Below are positions 22,301 to 36,200 of a stretch of DNA of 64,000 nt, in pieces. The translations under genes were made by a program, and so were the position numbers. The notes under the pieces are model-generated. The model was not told the DNA's origin. It searched no databases and was given only the letters and a program-made list of their open reading frames with translations. Origin of the DNA: Echinarachnius parma (Eukaryota > Echinodermata > Echinoidea > Clypeasteroida > Echinarachniidae). The stretch is from the NCBI GenBank assembly GCA_037951105.1, contig JBAMJV010002913.1, positions 1 to 64,000 on the forward strand. Reading direction: 5' to 3'. Position 1 is the first letter of the stretch. Each line of letters starts with the position of its first letter.

Positions 22301-25300
22301 TTCTAGCTCCCAGCTCCAAGCTTCTAGCTCCCAGCTCCAAGCTTCTAGCTCCCAGCTCCAAGCATCTAGCTCCCAGCTCCAAGCTCCAAGCTTCTAGCTC
22401 CCAGCTCCAAGCTTCTAGCTCCCAGCTCCAAGCTTCTAGCTCCCAGCTCCAAGCTTCTAGCTCCCAGCTCCAAGCTTCTAGCTCCCAGCTCCAAGCTTCT
22501 AGCTCCCAGCTCCAAGCTTCTAGCTCCCAGCTCCAAGCTTCTAGCTTCTAGCTCCAAGCATCTAGCTCCCAGCTCCAAGCTCCAAGCTTCTAGCTCCCAG
22601 CTCCAAGCTTCTAGCTCCCAGCTCCAAGCTTCTAGCTCCTAGCTCCAAGCTTCTAGCTCCCAGCTCCAAGCATCTAGCTCCCAGCTCCAAGCTTCTAGCT
22701 CCCAGCTCCAAGCTTCTAGCTCCCAGCTCCAAGCTTCCAGCTCCCAGCTCCAAGCTTCTAGCTCCCAGCTCCAAGCTTCTAGCTCCCAGCTCCAAGCTTC
22801 TAGCTCCCAGCTCCAAGCATCTAGCTCCCAGCTCCAAGCTTCTAGCTCCCAGCTCCAAGCTTCTAGCTCCCAGCTCCAAGCTTCTAGCTCCCAGCTCCAA
22901 GCTTCCAGCTCCCAGCTCCAAGCTTCTAGCTCCCAGCTCCAAGCTTCTAGCTCCCAGCTCCAAGCTTCTAGCTCCCAGCTCCAAGCTTCTAGCTCCCAGC
23001 TCCAAGCTTCTAGCTCCCAGCTCCAAGCATCTAGCTCCCAGCTCCCAGCTCCAAGCTTCTAGCTCCCAGCTCCCAGCTCCAAGCTTCTAGCTCCCAGCTC
23101 CCAGCTCCAAGCTTCTAGCTCCCAGCTCCAAGCATCTAGCTCCCAGCTCCAAGCTTCTAGCTCCCAGCTCCAAGCTTCTAGCTCCTAGCTCCAAGCTTCT
23201 AGCTCCCAGCTCCAAGCATCTAGCTCCCAGCTCCAAGCTTCTAGCTCCCAGCTCCAAGCTTCTAGCTCCCAGCTCCAAGCTTCCAGCTCCCAGCTCCAAG
23301 CTTCTAGCTCCCAGCTCCAAGCTTCCAGCTCCCAGCTCCAAGCTTCTAGCTCCCAGCTCCAAGCTTCTAGCTCCCAGCTCCAAGCTTCTAGCTCCCAGCT
23401 CCAAGCTTCTAGCTCCCAGCTCCAAGCTTCTAGCTCCCAGCTCCAAGCATCTAGCTCCCAGCTCCAAGCTTCTAGCTCCCAGCTCCAAGCTTCTAGCTCC
23501 CAGCTCCAAGCTTCCAGCTCCCAGCTCCAAGCTTCTAGCTCCCAGCTCCAAGCTTCCAGCTCCCAGCTCCAAGCTTCTAGCTCCCAGCTCCAAGCTTCTA
23601 GCTCCCAGCTCCAAGCTTCTAGCTCCCAGCTCCAAGCTTCTAGCTCCCAGCTCCAAGCATCTAGCTCCCAGCTCCAAGCTCCAAGCTTCTAACTCCCAGC
23701 TCCAAGCTTCTAGCTCCCAGCTCCAAGCTTCTAGCTCCCAGCTCCAAGCTTCTAGCTTCTAGCTCCAGCTCCAAGCATCTAGCTCCCAGCTCCAAGCTTC
23801 TAGCTCCCAGCTCCAAGCTTCTAGCTCCTAGCTCCAAGCTTCTAGCTCCCAGCTCCAAGCATCTAGCTCCCAGCTCCAAGCTTCTAGCTCCCAGCTCCAA
23901 GCTTCTAGCTCCCAGCTCCAAGCATCTAGCTCCCAGCTCCAAGCTTCTACCTCCCAGCTCCAAGCTTCTAGCTCCCAGCTCCAAGCTTCCAGTTCCCAGC
24001 TCCAAGCTTCTAGCTCCCAGCTCCAAGCTTCTAGCTCCCAGCTCCAAGCTTCTAGCTCCCAGCTCCAAGCTTCTAGCTCCCAGCTCCAAGCTTCCAGCTC
24101 CCAGCTCCAAGCATCTAGCTCCCAGCTCCCAGCTCCAAGCTTCTAGCTCCCAGCTTCTAGCTCCCAGCTCCAAGCTTCCAGCTCCCAGCTCCAAGCTTCT
24201 AGCTCCCAGCTCCAAGCTTCCAGCTCCCAGCTCCAAGCTTCTAGCTCCCAGCTCCAAGCTTCTAGCTCCCAGCTCCAAGCTTCTAGCTCCCAGCTCCAAG
24301 CTTCTAGCTCCCAGCTCCAAGCTTCTAGCTCCCAGCTCCAAGCATCTAGCTCCCAGCTCCAAGCTTCTAGCTCCCAGCTCCAAGCTTCTAGCTCCCAGCT
24401 CCAAGCTTCCAGCTCCCAGCTCCAAGCTTCTAGCTCCCAGCTCCAAGCTTCCAGCTCCCAGCTCCAAGCTTCTAGCTCCCAGCTCCAAGCTTCTAGCTCC
24501 CAGCTCCAAGCTTCTAGCTCCCAGCTCCAAGCTTCTAGCTCCCAGCTCCAAGCATCTAGCTCCCAGCTCCAAGCTCCAAGCTTCTAACTCCCAGCTCCAA
24601 GCTTCTAGCTCCCAGCTCCAAGCTTCTAGCTCCCAGCTCCAAGCTTCTAGCTTCTAGCTCCCAGCTCCAAGCATCTAGCTCCCAGCTCCAAGCTTCTAGC
24701 TCCCAGCTCCAAGCTTCTAGCTCCTAGCTCCAAGCTTCTAGCTCCCAGCTCCAAGCATCTAGCTCCCAGCTCCAAGCTTCTAGCTCCCAGCTCCAAGCTT
24801 CTAGCTCCCAGCTCCAAGTTTCCAGCTCCCAGCTCCAAGCTTCTACCTCCCAGCTCCAAGCTTCCAGTTCCCAGCTCCAAGCTTCTAGCTCCCAGCTCCA
24901 AGCTTCTAGCTCCCAGCTCCAAGCTTCTAGCTCCCAGCTCCAAGCTTCTAGCTCCCAGCTCCAAGCTTCTAGCTCCCAGCTCCAAGCATCTAGCTCCCAG
25001 CTCCAAGCTCCAAGCTTCTAGCTCCCAGATCCAAGCTTCTAGCTCCCAGCTCCAAGCTTCTAGCTCCCAGCTCCAAGCTTCTAGCTCCCAGCTCCAAGCT
25101 TCTAGCTCCCAGCTCCAAGCTTCTAGCTTCTAGCTCCCAGCTCCAAGCATCTAGCTCCCAGCTCCAAGCTTCTAGCTCCCAGCTCCAAGCTTCTAGCTCC
25201 TAGCTCCAAGCTTCTAGCTCCCAGCTCCAAGCATCTAGCTCCCAGCTCCAAGCTTCTAGCTCCCAGCTCCAAGCTTCTAGCTCCCAGCTCCAAGCTTCCA

Positions 25301-28299
25301 GCTCCCAGCTCCAAGCTTCTAGCTCCCAGCTCCAAGCTTCTAGCTCCCAGCTCCAAGCTTCCAGCTCCCAGCTCCAAGCTTCTAGCTCCCAGCTCCAAGC
25401 TTCTAGCTCCCAGCTCCAAGCTTCTAGCTCCCAGCTCCAAGCTTCTAGCTCCCAGCTCCAAGCATCTAGCTCCCAGCTCCCAGCTCCAAGCTTCTAGCTC
25501 CCAGCTCCAAGCTTCTAGCTCCCAGCTCCAAGCATCTAGCTCCCAGCTCCAAGCTTCTAGCTCCCAGCTCCAAGCTTCTAGCTCCCAGCTCCAAGCTTCT
25601 AGCTCCCAGCTCCAAGCTTCTAGCTCCCAGCTCCAAGCTTCTAGCTCCCAGCTCCCAGCTGCAAGCTTCTAGCTCCCAGCTCCAAGCATCTAGCTCCCAG
25701 CTCCAAGCTTCTAGCTCCCAGCTCCAAGCTTCTAGCTCCCAGCTCCAAGCTTCTAGCTCCCAGCTCCAAGCTTCTAGCTCCCAGCTCCAAGCTTCTAGCT
25801 CCCAGCTCCAAGCTTCTAGCTCCCAGCTCCAAGCATCTAGCTCCCAGCTCCAAGCTCCAAGCTTCTAGCTCCCAGCTCCAAGCTTCTAGCTCCCAGCTCC
25901 AAGCTTCTAGCTCCCAGCTCCAAGCTTCTAGCTCCCAGCTCCAAGCTTCTAGCTCCCAGCTCCAAGCTTCTAGCTTCTAGCTCCAAGCATCTAGCTCCCA
26001 GCTCCAAGCTCCAAGCTTCTAGCTCCCAGCTCCAAGCTTCTAGCTCCCAGCTCCAAGCTTCTAGCTCCTAGCTCCAAGCTTCTAGCTCCCAGCTCCAAGC
26101 ATCTAGCTCCCAGCTCCAAGCTTCTAGCTCCCAGCTCCAAGCTTCTAGCTCCCAGCTCCAAGCTTCCAGCTCCCAGCTCCAAGCTTCTAGCTCCCAGCTC
26201 CAAGCTTCCAGCTCCCAGCTCCAAGCTTCTAGCTCCCAGCTCCAAGCTTCTAGCTCCCAGCTCCAAGCTTCTAGCTCCCAGCTCCAAGCATCTAGCTCCC
26301 AGCTCCCAGCTCCAAGCTTCTAGCTCCCAGCTCCAAGCTTCTAGCTCCCACTCCCAGCTCCAAGCATCTAGCTCCCAGCTCCAAGCTTCTAGCTCCCAGC
26401 TCCAAGCTTCTAGCTCCCAGCTCCAAGCTTCTAGCTCCTAGCTCCAAGCTTCTAGCTCCCAGCTCCAAGCATCTAGCTCCTAGCTCCAAGCTTCTAGCTC
26501 CCAGCTCCAAGCATCTAGCTCCCAGCTCCAAGCTTCTAGCTCCCAGCTCCAAGCTTCTAGCTCCCAGCTCCAAGCTTCTAGCTCCCAGCTCCAAGCTTCT
26601 AGCTCCCAGCTCCAAGCTTCTAGCTCCCAGCTCCAAGCTTCTAGCTCCCAGCTCCAAGCATCTAGCTTTCAGCTTCAAGCATCTAGCTCCCAGCTCCAAG
26701 CTTCTAGCTCCCAGCTCCAAGCTTCTAGCTCCCAGCTCCAAGCTTCTAGCTCCCAGCTCCAAGCATCTAGCTCCCAGCTCCAAGCTTCTAGCTCCCAGCT
26801 CCAAGCTTCTAGCTCCCAGCTCCAAGCTTCTAGCTCCCAGCTCCAAGCTTCTAGCTCCCAGCTCCAAGCATCTAGCTCCCAGCTCCAAGCTTCTAGCTCC
26901 CAGCTCCAAGCTTCTAGCTCCCAGCTCCGAGCTTCTAGCTCCCAGCTCCAAGCTTCTAGCTCCCAGCTCCAAGCTTCTAGCTCCCAGCCCCAAGCTTCTA
27001 GCTCCCAGCTCCAAGCTTCTAGCTCCCAGCTCCAAGCATCTAGCTTCCAGCTTCAAGCATCTAGCTCCCAGCTCCAAGCTTCTAGCTCCCAGCTCCGAGC
27101 TTCTAGCTCCCAGCTCCAAGCTTCTAGCTCCCAGCTCCAAGCTTCTAGCTCCCAGCTCCAAGCTTCTAGCTCCCAGCTCCAATCTTCTAGCTCCCAGCTC
27201 CAAGCATCTAGCTCCCAGCTCCAAGCTTCTAGCCCCAGCTCCAAGCTTCTAGCTCCCAGCTCCAAGCTTCTAGCTCCCAGCTCCAAGCTTCTAGCTCCCA
27301 GCTCCCAGCTCCAAGCTTCTAGCTCCCAGCTCCAAGCATCTAGCTCCCAGCTCCAAGCTTCTAGCTCCCAGCTCCAAGCTTCTAGCTCCTAGCTCCAAGC
27401 TTCTAGCTCCCAGCTCCAAGCATCTAGCTCCCAGCTCCAAGCTTCTAGCTCCCAGCTCCAAGCTTCTAGCTCCCAGCTCCAAGCTTCCAGCTCCCAGCTC
27501 CAAGCTTCTAGCTCCCAGCTCCAAGCTTCCAGCTCCCAGCTCCAAGCTTCTAGCTCCCAGCTCCAAGCTTCCAGCTCCCAGCTCCAAGCTTCTAGCTCCC
27601 AGCTCCAAGCTTCTAGCTCCCAGCTCCAAGCTTCTAGCTCCCAGCTCCAAGCTTCTAGCTCCCAGCTCCAAGCTTCTAGCTCCCAGCTCCAAGCATCTAG
27701 CTCCCAGCTCCAAGCTCCAAGCTTCTAGCTCCCAGCTCCAAGCTTCTAGCTTCTAGCTCCCAGCTCCAAGCATCTAGCTCCCAGCTCCAAGCTTCTAGCT
27801 CCCAGCTCCAAGCTTCTAGCTCCTAGCTCCAAGCTTCTAGCTCCCAGCTCCAAGCATCTAGCTCCCAGCTCCAAGCTTCTAGCTCCCAGCTCCAAGCTTC
27901 TAGCTCCCAGCTCCAAGCTTCCAGCTCCCAGCTCCAAGCTTCTAGCTCCCAGCTCCAAGCTTCCAGCTCCCAGCTCCAAGCTTCTAGCTTCCAGCTCCAA
28001 GCTTCTAGCTCCCAGCTCCAAGCTTCTAGCTCCCAGCTCCAAGCTTCTAGCTCCCAGCTCCAAGCATCTAGCTCCCAGCTCCCAGCTCCAAGCTTCTAGC
28101 TCCCAGCTCCAAGCTTCTAGCTCCCAGCTCCAAGCTTCTAGCTCCCAGCTCCAAGCTTCTAGCTCCCAGCTCCAAGCTTCTAGCTCCCAGCTCCAAGCTT
28201 CTAGCTCCCAGCTCCAAGCTTCTAGCTCCCAGCTCCAAGCATCTAGCTCCCAGCTCCAAGCTTCTAGCTCCCAGCTCCAAGCTTCTAGCTCCCAGCTCC
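16316..28299 (+). repeat. Satellite array 5 (12 kb, with higher-order duplications)
   Basis: Trimer array holding three copies of a multi-kilobase higher-order unit, marked by CAGCTGCAAGC at 19181, 22211 and 25661 (spacings 3030 and 3450, sum 6480). Stretches 17.9-20.7 kb and 24.4-27.3 kb match at about 6480-6550 bp. The CAGCCCC/CAATCTTC block occurs at 17118-17312, 20437-20631 and 26985-27180. Heptamers are occasionally doubled (AGCTTCT AGCTTCT near 18173; AGCTCCA AGCTCCA near 18088). The array starts as a copy of array 3. Confidence 0.95.
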
Positions 28300-30442
28300 G
28301 GGCCTGTTTCAAAATGGGTAACCATCTTGCTGATTTTTAAAACTTAGTTGTAAATGATGTTTATTTACATTTTGGGGATTATTCATACCTGCTCTTTCAC
28401 AAAATATCTATTTCCATTCAAATATTTCATGATTTCGTAATTATTTAGTCATTTATGTAACGTTATGCCAATTTGCAAGCATGTCGGACTGAATTTTCTC
28501 TATGAAAGGACAAGGTCCTATGTAGCAGTTTAATTTCTTTGTTGCAAATGTATCTGCACATAGATATTATAAAACATCTTTATCAACCACTTTATTAATA
28601 AATTGGAGCCAGATATGATGCAATGTAGATTTCCTGCAATTTTTAAAATATGAACTCAAAATTTTCCGTCCGACATGCACAAATTTTCTGAGAAGTTTTT
28701 CCCATAAAAAAATATCAACAATTTTTGTTATTCTTCCCTGTCAAGTATCAATTACTTAAATGTAGTTCAAGCACAAATAATTAATTTGACAATATACCTT
28801 CATCAAGTAGGGAAAAATAAGGGTTGACATTTTTTCCGTCCGACATAAAAACTGCAATTTACGATAATACAGGAATCAATATTTGCAAATACGATATCTA
28901 CCCCCCACCCCCACCTCTACCACTCACCCTGATCGCAACTGTTGGCACAATAGCATTTATCGTGCCTTGATTGGCCTTGTTTGGGGGTCACGTAAATAAT
29001 CGGGGCAAATTTAATGGATCATTTAATTAATAAGGATCATTGAAAAGGGAAATTTGAATCATATTTTATGAAGTGCTACCCATTTCTCAAATTATGAATA
29101 GCGACCCTCTGCTTGTATTAGCGACTCTCATTCAGTATTATGAATAGCAACCATCTTCTCTTATTATGAGTAGCGACCCTCTTCTTTGTATTTTGAATAG
29201 CCCCCCTCATTAGGTATTATGAATAGTGACCCCGATTTTGTAAATTATGAATAGCGACCCTGATTTTGTAAACTATGTAAATCGACCCTCTTCTCATATT
29301 AGGAATAGCAACCCTCTTTATCGATTATGAATAGCAGTCCTTATAAATAATGACCTTTTTTTCAAATATCAAATAGCGGTCCCTATGAATAGCGGTCATT
29401 AGGTTTCCATAAAAAATGAATTTATAAATCATTAAAGAAAGGAAATCTGTACATACTCCTCTGAATTTCCTTTGATTATTATTTTAAAACTACCCAGAAA
29501 TCAATTTACAAAATCAGAAGTAATAAAAGGTCAGGTTTTAACATGTATTTATGTTAGAATCTTAGATTTATCATTGACAACTGAACTTGCGTGAAAATTT
29601 GCACCACTTTTAATGAAAATGCAAAATGGAAATTTTGTAACTGTGATCGTGAGTCAGTTGAAAAGGTCACAAAAGGGTCACAATTTTCATGTAATTTCCT
29701 ACATTTCTCATTTGATTTTATCCCCAAATTAACTGCAGTTTATAATGCCCAATTCATTCTTAATCTGGTAAATTGTGAGCTTTTCAAACCTACATAGTAT
29801 TTTTTTGTGAAACAAGGCATAATTCACAATGCTGAAAACAGTTGCTTGATCATGTCGGACGGAACCGACCGTGTCGGACGGAATTTGTTCAATATTTCCA
29901 TGATATCAAATTTATGAATAGAGGTGAACTCTTTTCAACTATCCACAACATTAGTACCTATCATAACCTTTCTACCAAAGGTACAGAATTAATGATTTTG
30001 GCAAGTTGCCAAAATAGTAAAATTTTAATTCCGTCCGACATGGATGTGTTCCGTCCGACATGACCTTCTTTTTAGAAGTTTCTGTTTCCATGACAACAAG
30101 GTTTTAATAAAGACTTTCTGATAATTAAATCTATGCTTGTTTGTCTGTTCATGTAACTGTGAATTTGAAACTAATCAGTTAAACTTTTGATAGAATATCA
30201 ACTTGAATACAAAAAGTGTGGGGTCATCATTTCTATCGATTCCGTCCGACATGGTCAATTTTTGCAGCCCTGACCAAATTTAGAAAATAAATTTGGAAAT
30301 ATACTTTGATATCCTGAAAACCATGTATGCTCTCCATATCCATGCACAATAATGTAAGCCCACTACCTCTGGAACAAAAATGACAGCCACATTTGCTATC
30401 GAATTCCGCCCGACATGATTACGATCTTTTTGAAACAGGCCC
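28300..30442 (+). mobile_element. TIR element copy F
   Basis: 2143 bp with both terminal repeats. One terminal-proximal motif is altered to CCGCCCGAC (near 30406). Otherwise it is near-identical to G. Confidence 0.85.
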
Positions 30443-31111
30443 CTCCAAGCTTCTAGCTCCCAGCTCCAAGCTTCTAGCTCCCAGCTCCAAGCTTCTAGCT
30501 CCCAGCTCCAAGCTTCTAGCTCCCAGCTCCAAGCATCTAGCTCCCAGCTCCAAGCTTCTAGCTCCCAGCTCCAAGCTTCTAGCTCCCAGCTCCAAGCTTC
30601 TAGCATCTAGCTCCCAGCTCCAAGCTTCTAGCTCCCAGCTCCAAGCTTCTAGCTCCTAGCTCCAAGCTTCTAGCTCCCAGCTCCAAGCATCTAGCTCCCA
30701 GCTCCAAGCTTCTAGCTCCCAGCTCCAAGCTTCTAGCTCCCAGCTCCAAGCTTCCAGCTCCCAGCTCCAAGCTTCTAGCTCCCAGCTCCAAGCTTCCAGC
30801 TCCCAGCTCCAAGCTTCTAGCTTCCAGCTCCAAGCTTCTAGCTCCCAGCTCCAAGCCTCTAGCTCCCAGCTCCAAGCTTCTAGCTCCCAGCTCCAAGCAT
30901 CTAGCTCCCAGCTCCCAGCTCCAAGCTTCTAGCTCCCAGCTCCAAGCTTCTAGCTCCCAGCTCCAAGCTTCTAGCTCCCAGCTCCAAGCTTCTAGCTCCC
31001 AGCTCCAAGCTTCTAGCTCCCAGCTCCAAGCTTCTAGCTCCCAGCTCCAAGCATCTAGCTCCCAGCTCCAAGCTTCTAGCTCCCAGCTCCAAGCTTCTAG
31101 CTCCCAGCTCC
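30443..31111 (+). repeat. Satellite array 6
   Basis: The shortest inter-element array, 669 bp. The point near 30602, where AGCTTCT is followed directly by AGCATCT, is the left border of the 6305-bp duplication. Confidence 0.95.
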
Positions 31112-33254
31112 GGGCCTGTTTCAAAATGGGTAACCATCTTGCTGATTTTTAAAACTTAGTTGTAAATGATGTTTATTTACATTTTGGGGATTATTCATAC
31201 CTGCTCTTTCACAAAATATCTATTTCCATTCAAATATTTCATGATTTCGTAATTATTTAGTCATTTATGTAACGTTATGCCAATTTGCAAGCATGTCGGA
31301 CTGAATTTTCTCTATGAAAGGACAAGGTCCTATGTAGCAGTTTAATTTCTTTGTTGCAAATGTATCTGCACATAGATATTATAAAACATCTTTATCAACC
31401 ACTTTATTAATAAATTGGAGCCAGATATGATGCAATGTAGATTTCCTGCAATTTTTAAAATATGAACTCAAAATTTTCCGTCCGACATGCACAAATTTTC
31501 TGAGAAGTTTTTCCCATAAAAAAATATCAACAATTTTTGTTATTCTTCCCTGTCAAGTATCAATTACTTAAATGTAGTTCAAGCACAAATAATTAATTTG
31601 ACAATATACCTTCATCAAGTAGGGAAAAATAAGGGTTGACATTTTTTCCGTCCGACATAAAAACTGCAATTTACGATAATACAGGAATCAATATTTGCAA
31701 ATACGATATCTACCCCCCACCCCCACCTCTACCACTCACCCTGATCGCAACTGTTGGCACAATAGCATTTATCGTGCCTTGATTGGCCTTGTTTGGGGGT
31801 CACGTAAATAATCGGGGCAAATTTTATGGATCATTTAATTAATAAGGATCATTGAAAAGGGAAATTTGAATCATATTTTATGAAGTGCTACCCATTTCTC
31901 AAATTATGAATAGCGACCCTCTGCTTGTATTAGCGACTCTCATTCAGTATTATGAATAGCAACCATCTTCTCTTATTATGAGTAGCGACCCTCTTCTTTG
32001 TATTTTGAATAGCCCCCCTCATTAGGTATTATGAATAGTGACCCCGATTTTGTAAATTATGAATAGCGACCCTGATTTTGTAAACTATGTAAATCGACCC
32101 TCTTCTCATATTAGGAATAGCAACCCTCTTTATCGATTATGAATAGCAGTCCTTATAAATAATGACCTTTTTTCAAATATCAAATAGCGGTCCCTATGAA
32201 TAGCGGTCATATAGGTTTCCATAAAAAATGAATTTATAAATCATTAAAGAAAGGAAATCTGTACATACTCCTCTGAATTTCCTTTGATTATTATTTTAAA
32301 ACTACCCAGAAATCAATTTACAAAATCAGAAGTAATAAAAGGTCAGGTTTTAACATGTATTTATGTTAGAATCTTAGATTTATCATTGACAACTGAACTT
32401 GCGTGAAAATTTGCACCACTTTTAATGAAAATGCAAAATGGAAATTTTGTAACTGTGATCGTGAGTCAGTTGAAAAGGTCACAAAAGGGTCACAATTTTC
32501 ATGTAATTTCCTACATTTCTCATTTGATTTTATCCCCAAATTAACTGCAGTTTATAATGCCCAATTCATTCTTAATCTGGTAAATTGTGAGCTTTTCAAA
32601 CCTACATAGTATTTTTTTGTGAAACAAGGCATAATTCACAATGCTGAAAACAGTTGCTTGATCATGTCGGACGGAACCGACCGTGTCGGACGGAATTTGT
32701 TCAATATTTCCATGATATCAAATTTATGAATAGAGGTGAACTCTTTTCAACTATCCACAACATTAGTACCTATCATAACCTTTCTACCAAAGGTACAGAA
32801 TTAATGATTTTGGCAAGTTGCCAAAATAGTAAAATTTTAATTCCGTCCGACATGGATGTGTTCCGTCCGACATGACCTTCTTTTTAGAAGTTTCTGTTTC
32901 CATGACAACAAGGTTTTAATAAAGACTTTCTGATAATTAAATCTATGCTTGTTTGTCTGTTCATGTAACTGTGAATTTGAAACTAATCAGTTAAACTTTT
33001 AATAGAATATCAACTTGAATACAAAAAGTGTGGGGTCATCATTTCTATCAATTCCGTCCGACATGGTCAATTTTTGCAGCCCTGACCAAATTTAGAAAAT
33101 AAATTTGGAAATATACTTTGATATTCTGAAAACCATGTATGCTCTCCATATCCATGCACAATAATGTAAGCCCACTACCTCTGGAACAAAAATGACAGCC
33201 ACATTTGCTATCGAATTCCGTCCGACATGATTACAATCTTTTTGAAACAGGCCC
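31112..33254 (+). mobile_element. TIR element copy G
   Basis: 2143 bp. It shares with H alone the variants TCATATAGG (near 32206), TTTTAATAGAATATC (near 32997) and ATTACAATC (near 33230). G and H are thus products of the 6305-bp duplication. Confidence 0.85.
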
Positions 33255-36200
33255 CTCCAAGCTTCTAGCTCCCAGCTCCAAGCTTCTAGCTCCCAGCTCC
33301 AAGCTTCTAGCTCCCAGCTCCAAGCTTCTAGCTCCCAGCTCCAAGCATCTAGCTCCCAGCTCCAAGCTTCTAGCTCCCAGCTCCAAGCTTCTAGCTCGAA
33401 GCTCCAAGCTTCTAGCTCCCAGCTCCAAGCTTCTAGCTCCCAGCTCCAAGCTTCTAGCTCCCAGCTACAAGCTTCTAGCTCCCAGCTCCCAGCTCCAAGC
33501 TTCTAGCTCCCAGCTCCAAGCATCTAGCTCCCAGCTCCAAGCTTCTAGCTCCCAGCTCCAAGCATCTAGCTCCCAGCTCCAAGCTTCTAGCTCCCAGCTC
33601 CAAGCTTCTAGCTCCCAGCTCCAAGCTTCCAGCTCCCAGCTCCAAGCTTCTAGCTCCCAGCTCCAAGCTTCTAGCTCCCAGCTCCAAGCTTCTAGCTCCC
33701 AGCTCCAAGCTTCTAGCTCCCAGCTCCAAGCTTCTAGCTCCCAGCTCCAAGCTTCTAGCTCCCAGCTCCAAGCTTCTAGCTCCCAGCTCCAAGCTTCTAG
33801 CTCCCAGCTCCAAGCTTCTAGCTCCCAGCTCCAAGCATCTAGCTCCCAGCTCCAAGCTTCTAGCTCCCAGCTCCAAGCTTCTAGCTCCCAGCTCCAAGCT
33901 TCTAGCTCCCAGCTCCAAGCTTCTAGCTCCCAGCTCCAAGCTTCTAGCTCCCAGCTCCAAGCTTCTAGCTCCCAGCTCCAAGCTTCTAGCTCCCAGCTCC
34001 CAGCTCCAAGCTTCTAGCTCCCAGCTCCAAGCATCTAGCTCCCAGCTCCAAGCTTCTAGCTCCCAGCTCCAAGCTTCTAGCTCCTAGCTCCAAGCTTCTA
34101 GCTCCCAGCTCCAAGCATCTAGCTCCCAGCTCCAAGCTTCTAGCTCCCAGCTCCAAGCTTCTAGCTCCCAGCTCCAAGCTTCCAGCTCCCAGCTCCAAGC
34201 TTCTAGCTCCCAGCTCCAAGCTTCCAGCTCCCAGCTCCAAGCTTCTAGCTCCCAGCTCCAAGCTTCTAGCTCCCAGCTCCAAGCTTCTAGCTCCCAGCTC
34301 CAAGCTTCTAGCTCCCAGCTCCCAGCTCCAAGCTTCTAGCTCCCAGCTCCAAGCATCTAGCTCTCAGCTCCAAGCTTCTAGCTCCCAGCCCCAAGCTTCT
34401 AGCTCCTAGCTCCAAGCTTCTAGCTCCCAGCTCCAAGCATCTAGCTCCCAGCTCCAAGCTTCTAGCTCCCAGCTCCAAGCTTCTAGCTCCCAGCTCCAAG
34501 CTTCTAGCTCCTAGCTCCAAGCATCTAGCTCCCAGCTCCAAGCTTCTAGCTCCCAGTTCCAAGCTTCTAGCTCCCAGCTCCAAGCTTCTAGCTCCCAGCT
34601 CCAAGCTTCTAGCTCCCAGCTCCAAGCTTCTAGCTCCCAGCTCCCAGCTCCAAGCTTCTAGCTCCCAGCTCCAAGCATCTAGCTGCCAGCTCCAAGCTTC
34701 TAGCTCCCAGCTCCAAGCTTCTAGCTCCTAGCTCCAAGCTTCTAGCTCCCAGCTCCAAGCATCTAGCTCCCAGCTCCAAGCTTCTAGCTCCCAGCTCCAA
34801 GCTTCTAGCTCCCAGCTCCAAGCTTCTAGCTCCCAGCTCCAAGCTTCTAGCTCCTAGCTCCAAGCATCTAGCTCCCAGCTCCAAGCTTCTAGCTCCCAGC
34901 TCCAAGCATCTAGCTCCCAGCTCCCAGCTCCAAGCTTCTAGCTCCCAGCTCCAAGCTTCTAGCTCCCAGCTCCAAGCTTCCAGCTCCCAGCTCCAAGCTT
35001 CTAGCTCCCAGCTCCAAGCTTCTAGCTCCTAGCTCCAAGCTTCTAGCTCCCAGCTCCAAGCATCTAGCTCCCAGCTCCAAGCTTCTAGCTCCCAGCTCCA
35101 AGCTTCTAGCTCCCAGCTCCAAGCTTCTAGCTTCTAGCTCCCAGCTCCAAGCTACTAGCTCCCAGCTCCCAGCTCCAAGCTTCTAGCTCCCAGCTCCCAG
35201 CTCCAAGCTTCTAGCTCCCAGCTCCCAGCTCCAAGCTTCTAGCTCCAAGCTCCAAGCATCTAGCTCCCAGCTCCAAGCTTCTAGCTCCCAGCTCCCAGCT
35301 CCAAGCTTCTAGCTCCCAGCTCCAAGCTTCTAGCTCCCAGCTCCAAGCTTCTAGCTCCCAGCTCCAAGCTTCTAGCTCCCAGCTCCAAGCTTCTAGCTCC
35401 CAGCTCCAAGCTTCTAGCTCCCAGCTCCAAGCATCTAGCTCCCAGCTCCAAGCTTCTAGCTCCCAGCTCCAAGCTCCAAGCTTCTAGCTCCCAGCTCCAA
35501 GCTTCTAGCTCCCAGCTCCAAGCTTCTAGCTCCCAGCTCCAAGCATCTAGCTCCCAGCTCCAAGCTTCTAGCTCCCAGCTCCAAGCATCTAGCTCCCAGC
35601 TCCAAGCTTCTAGCTCCCAGCTCCAAGCTTCTAGCTCCCAGCTCCAAGCTTCTAGCTCCCAGCTCCAAGCATCTAGCTCCCAGCTCCAAGCTTCTAGCTC
35701 CCAGCTCCAAGCTTCAAGCTCCCAGCTCCAAGCTTCTAGCTCCCAGCTCCAAGCTTCTAGCTCCCAGCTCCAAGCTTCTAGCTCCCAGCTCCAAGCATCT
35801 AGCTCCCAGCTCCAAGCATCTAGCTCCCAGCTCCAAGCTTCTAGCTCCCAGCTCCAAGCTTCTAGCTCCCAGCTCCAAGCATCTAGCTCCCAGCTCCAAG
35901 CATCTAGCTCCCAGCTTCAAGCATCTAGCTCCCAGCTTCAAGCATCTAGCTCCCAGCTTCAAGCATCTAGCTCCCAGCTCCAAGCTTCTAGCTCCCAGCT
36001 CCAAGCTTCTAGCTCCCAGCTCCAAGCTTCTAGCTCCCAGCTCCAAGCTTCTAGCTCCCAGCTCCAAGCATCTAGCTCCCAGCTCCAAGCTTCTAACTCC
36101 CAGCTCCCAGCTCCAAGCTTCTAGCTCCCAGCTCCAAGCTTCTAGCTCCCAGCTCCAAGCATCTAGCTCCCAGCACCAAGCTTCTAGCTCCCAGCTCCAA

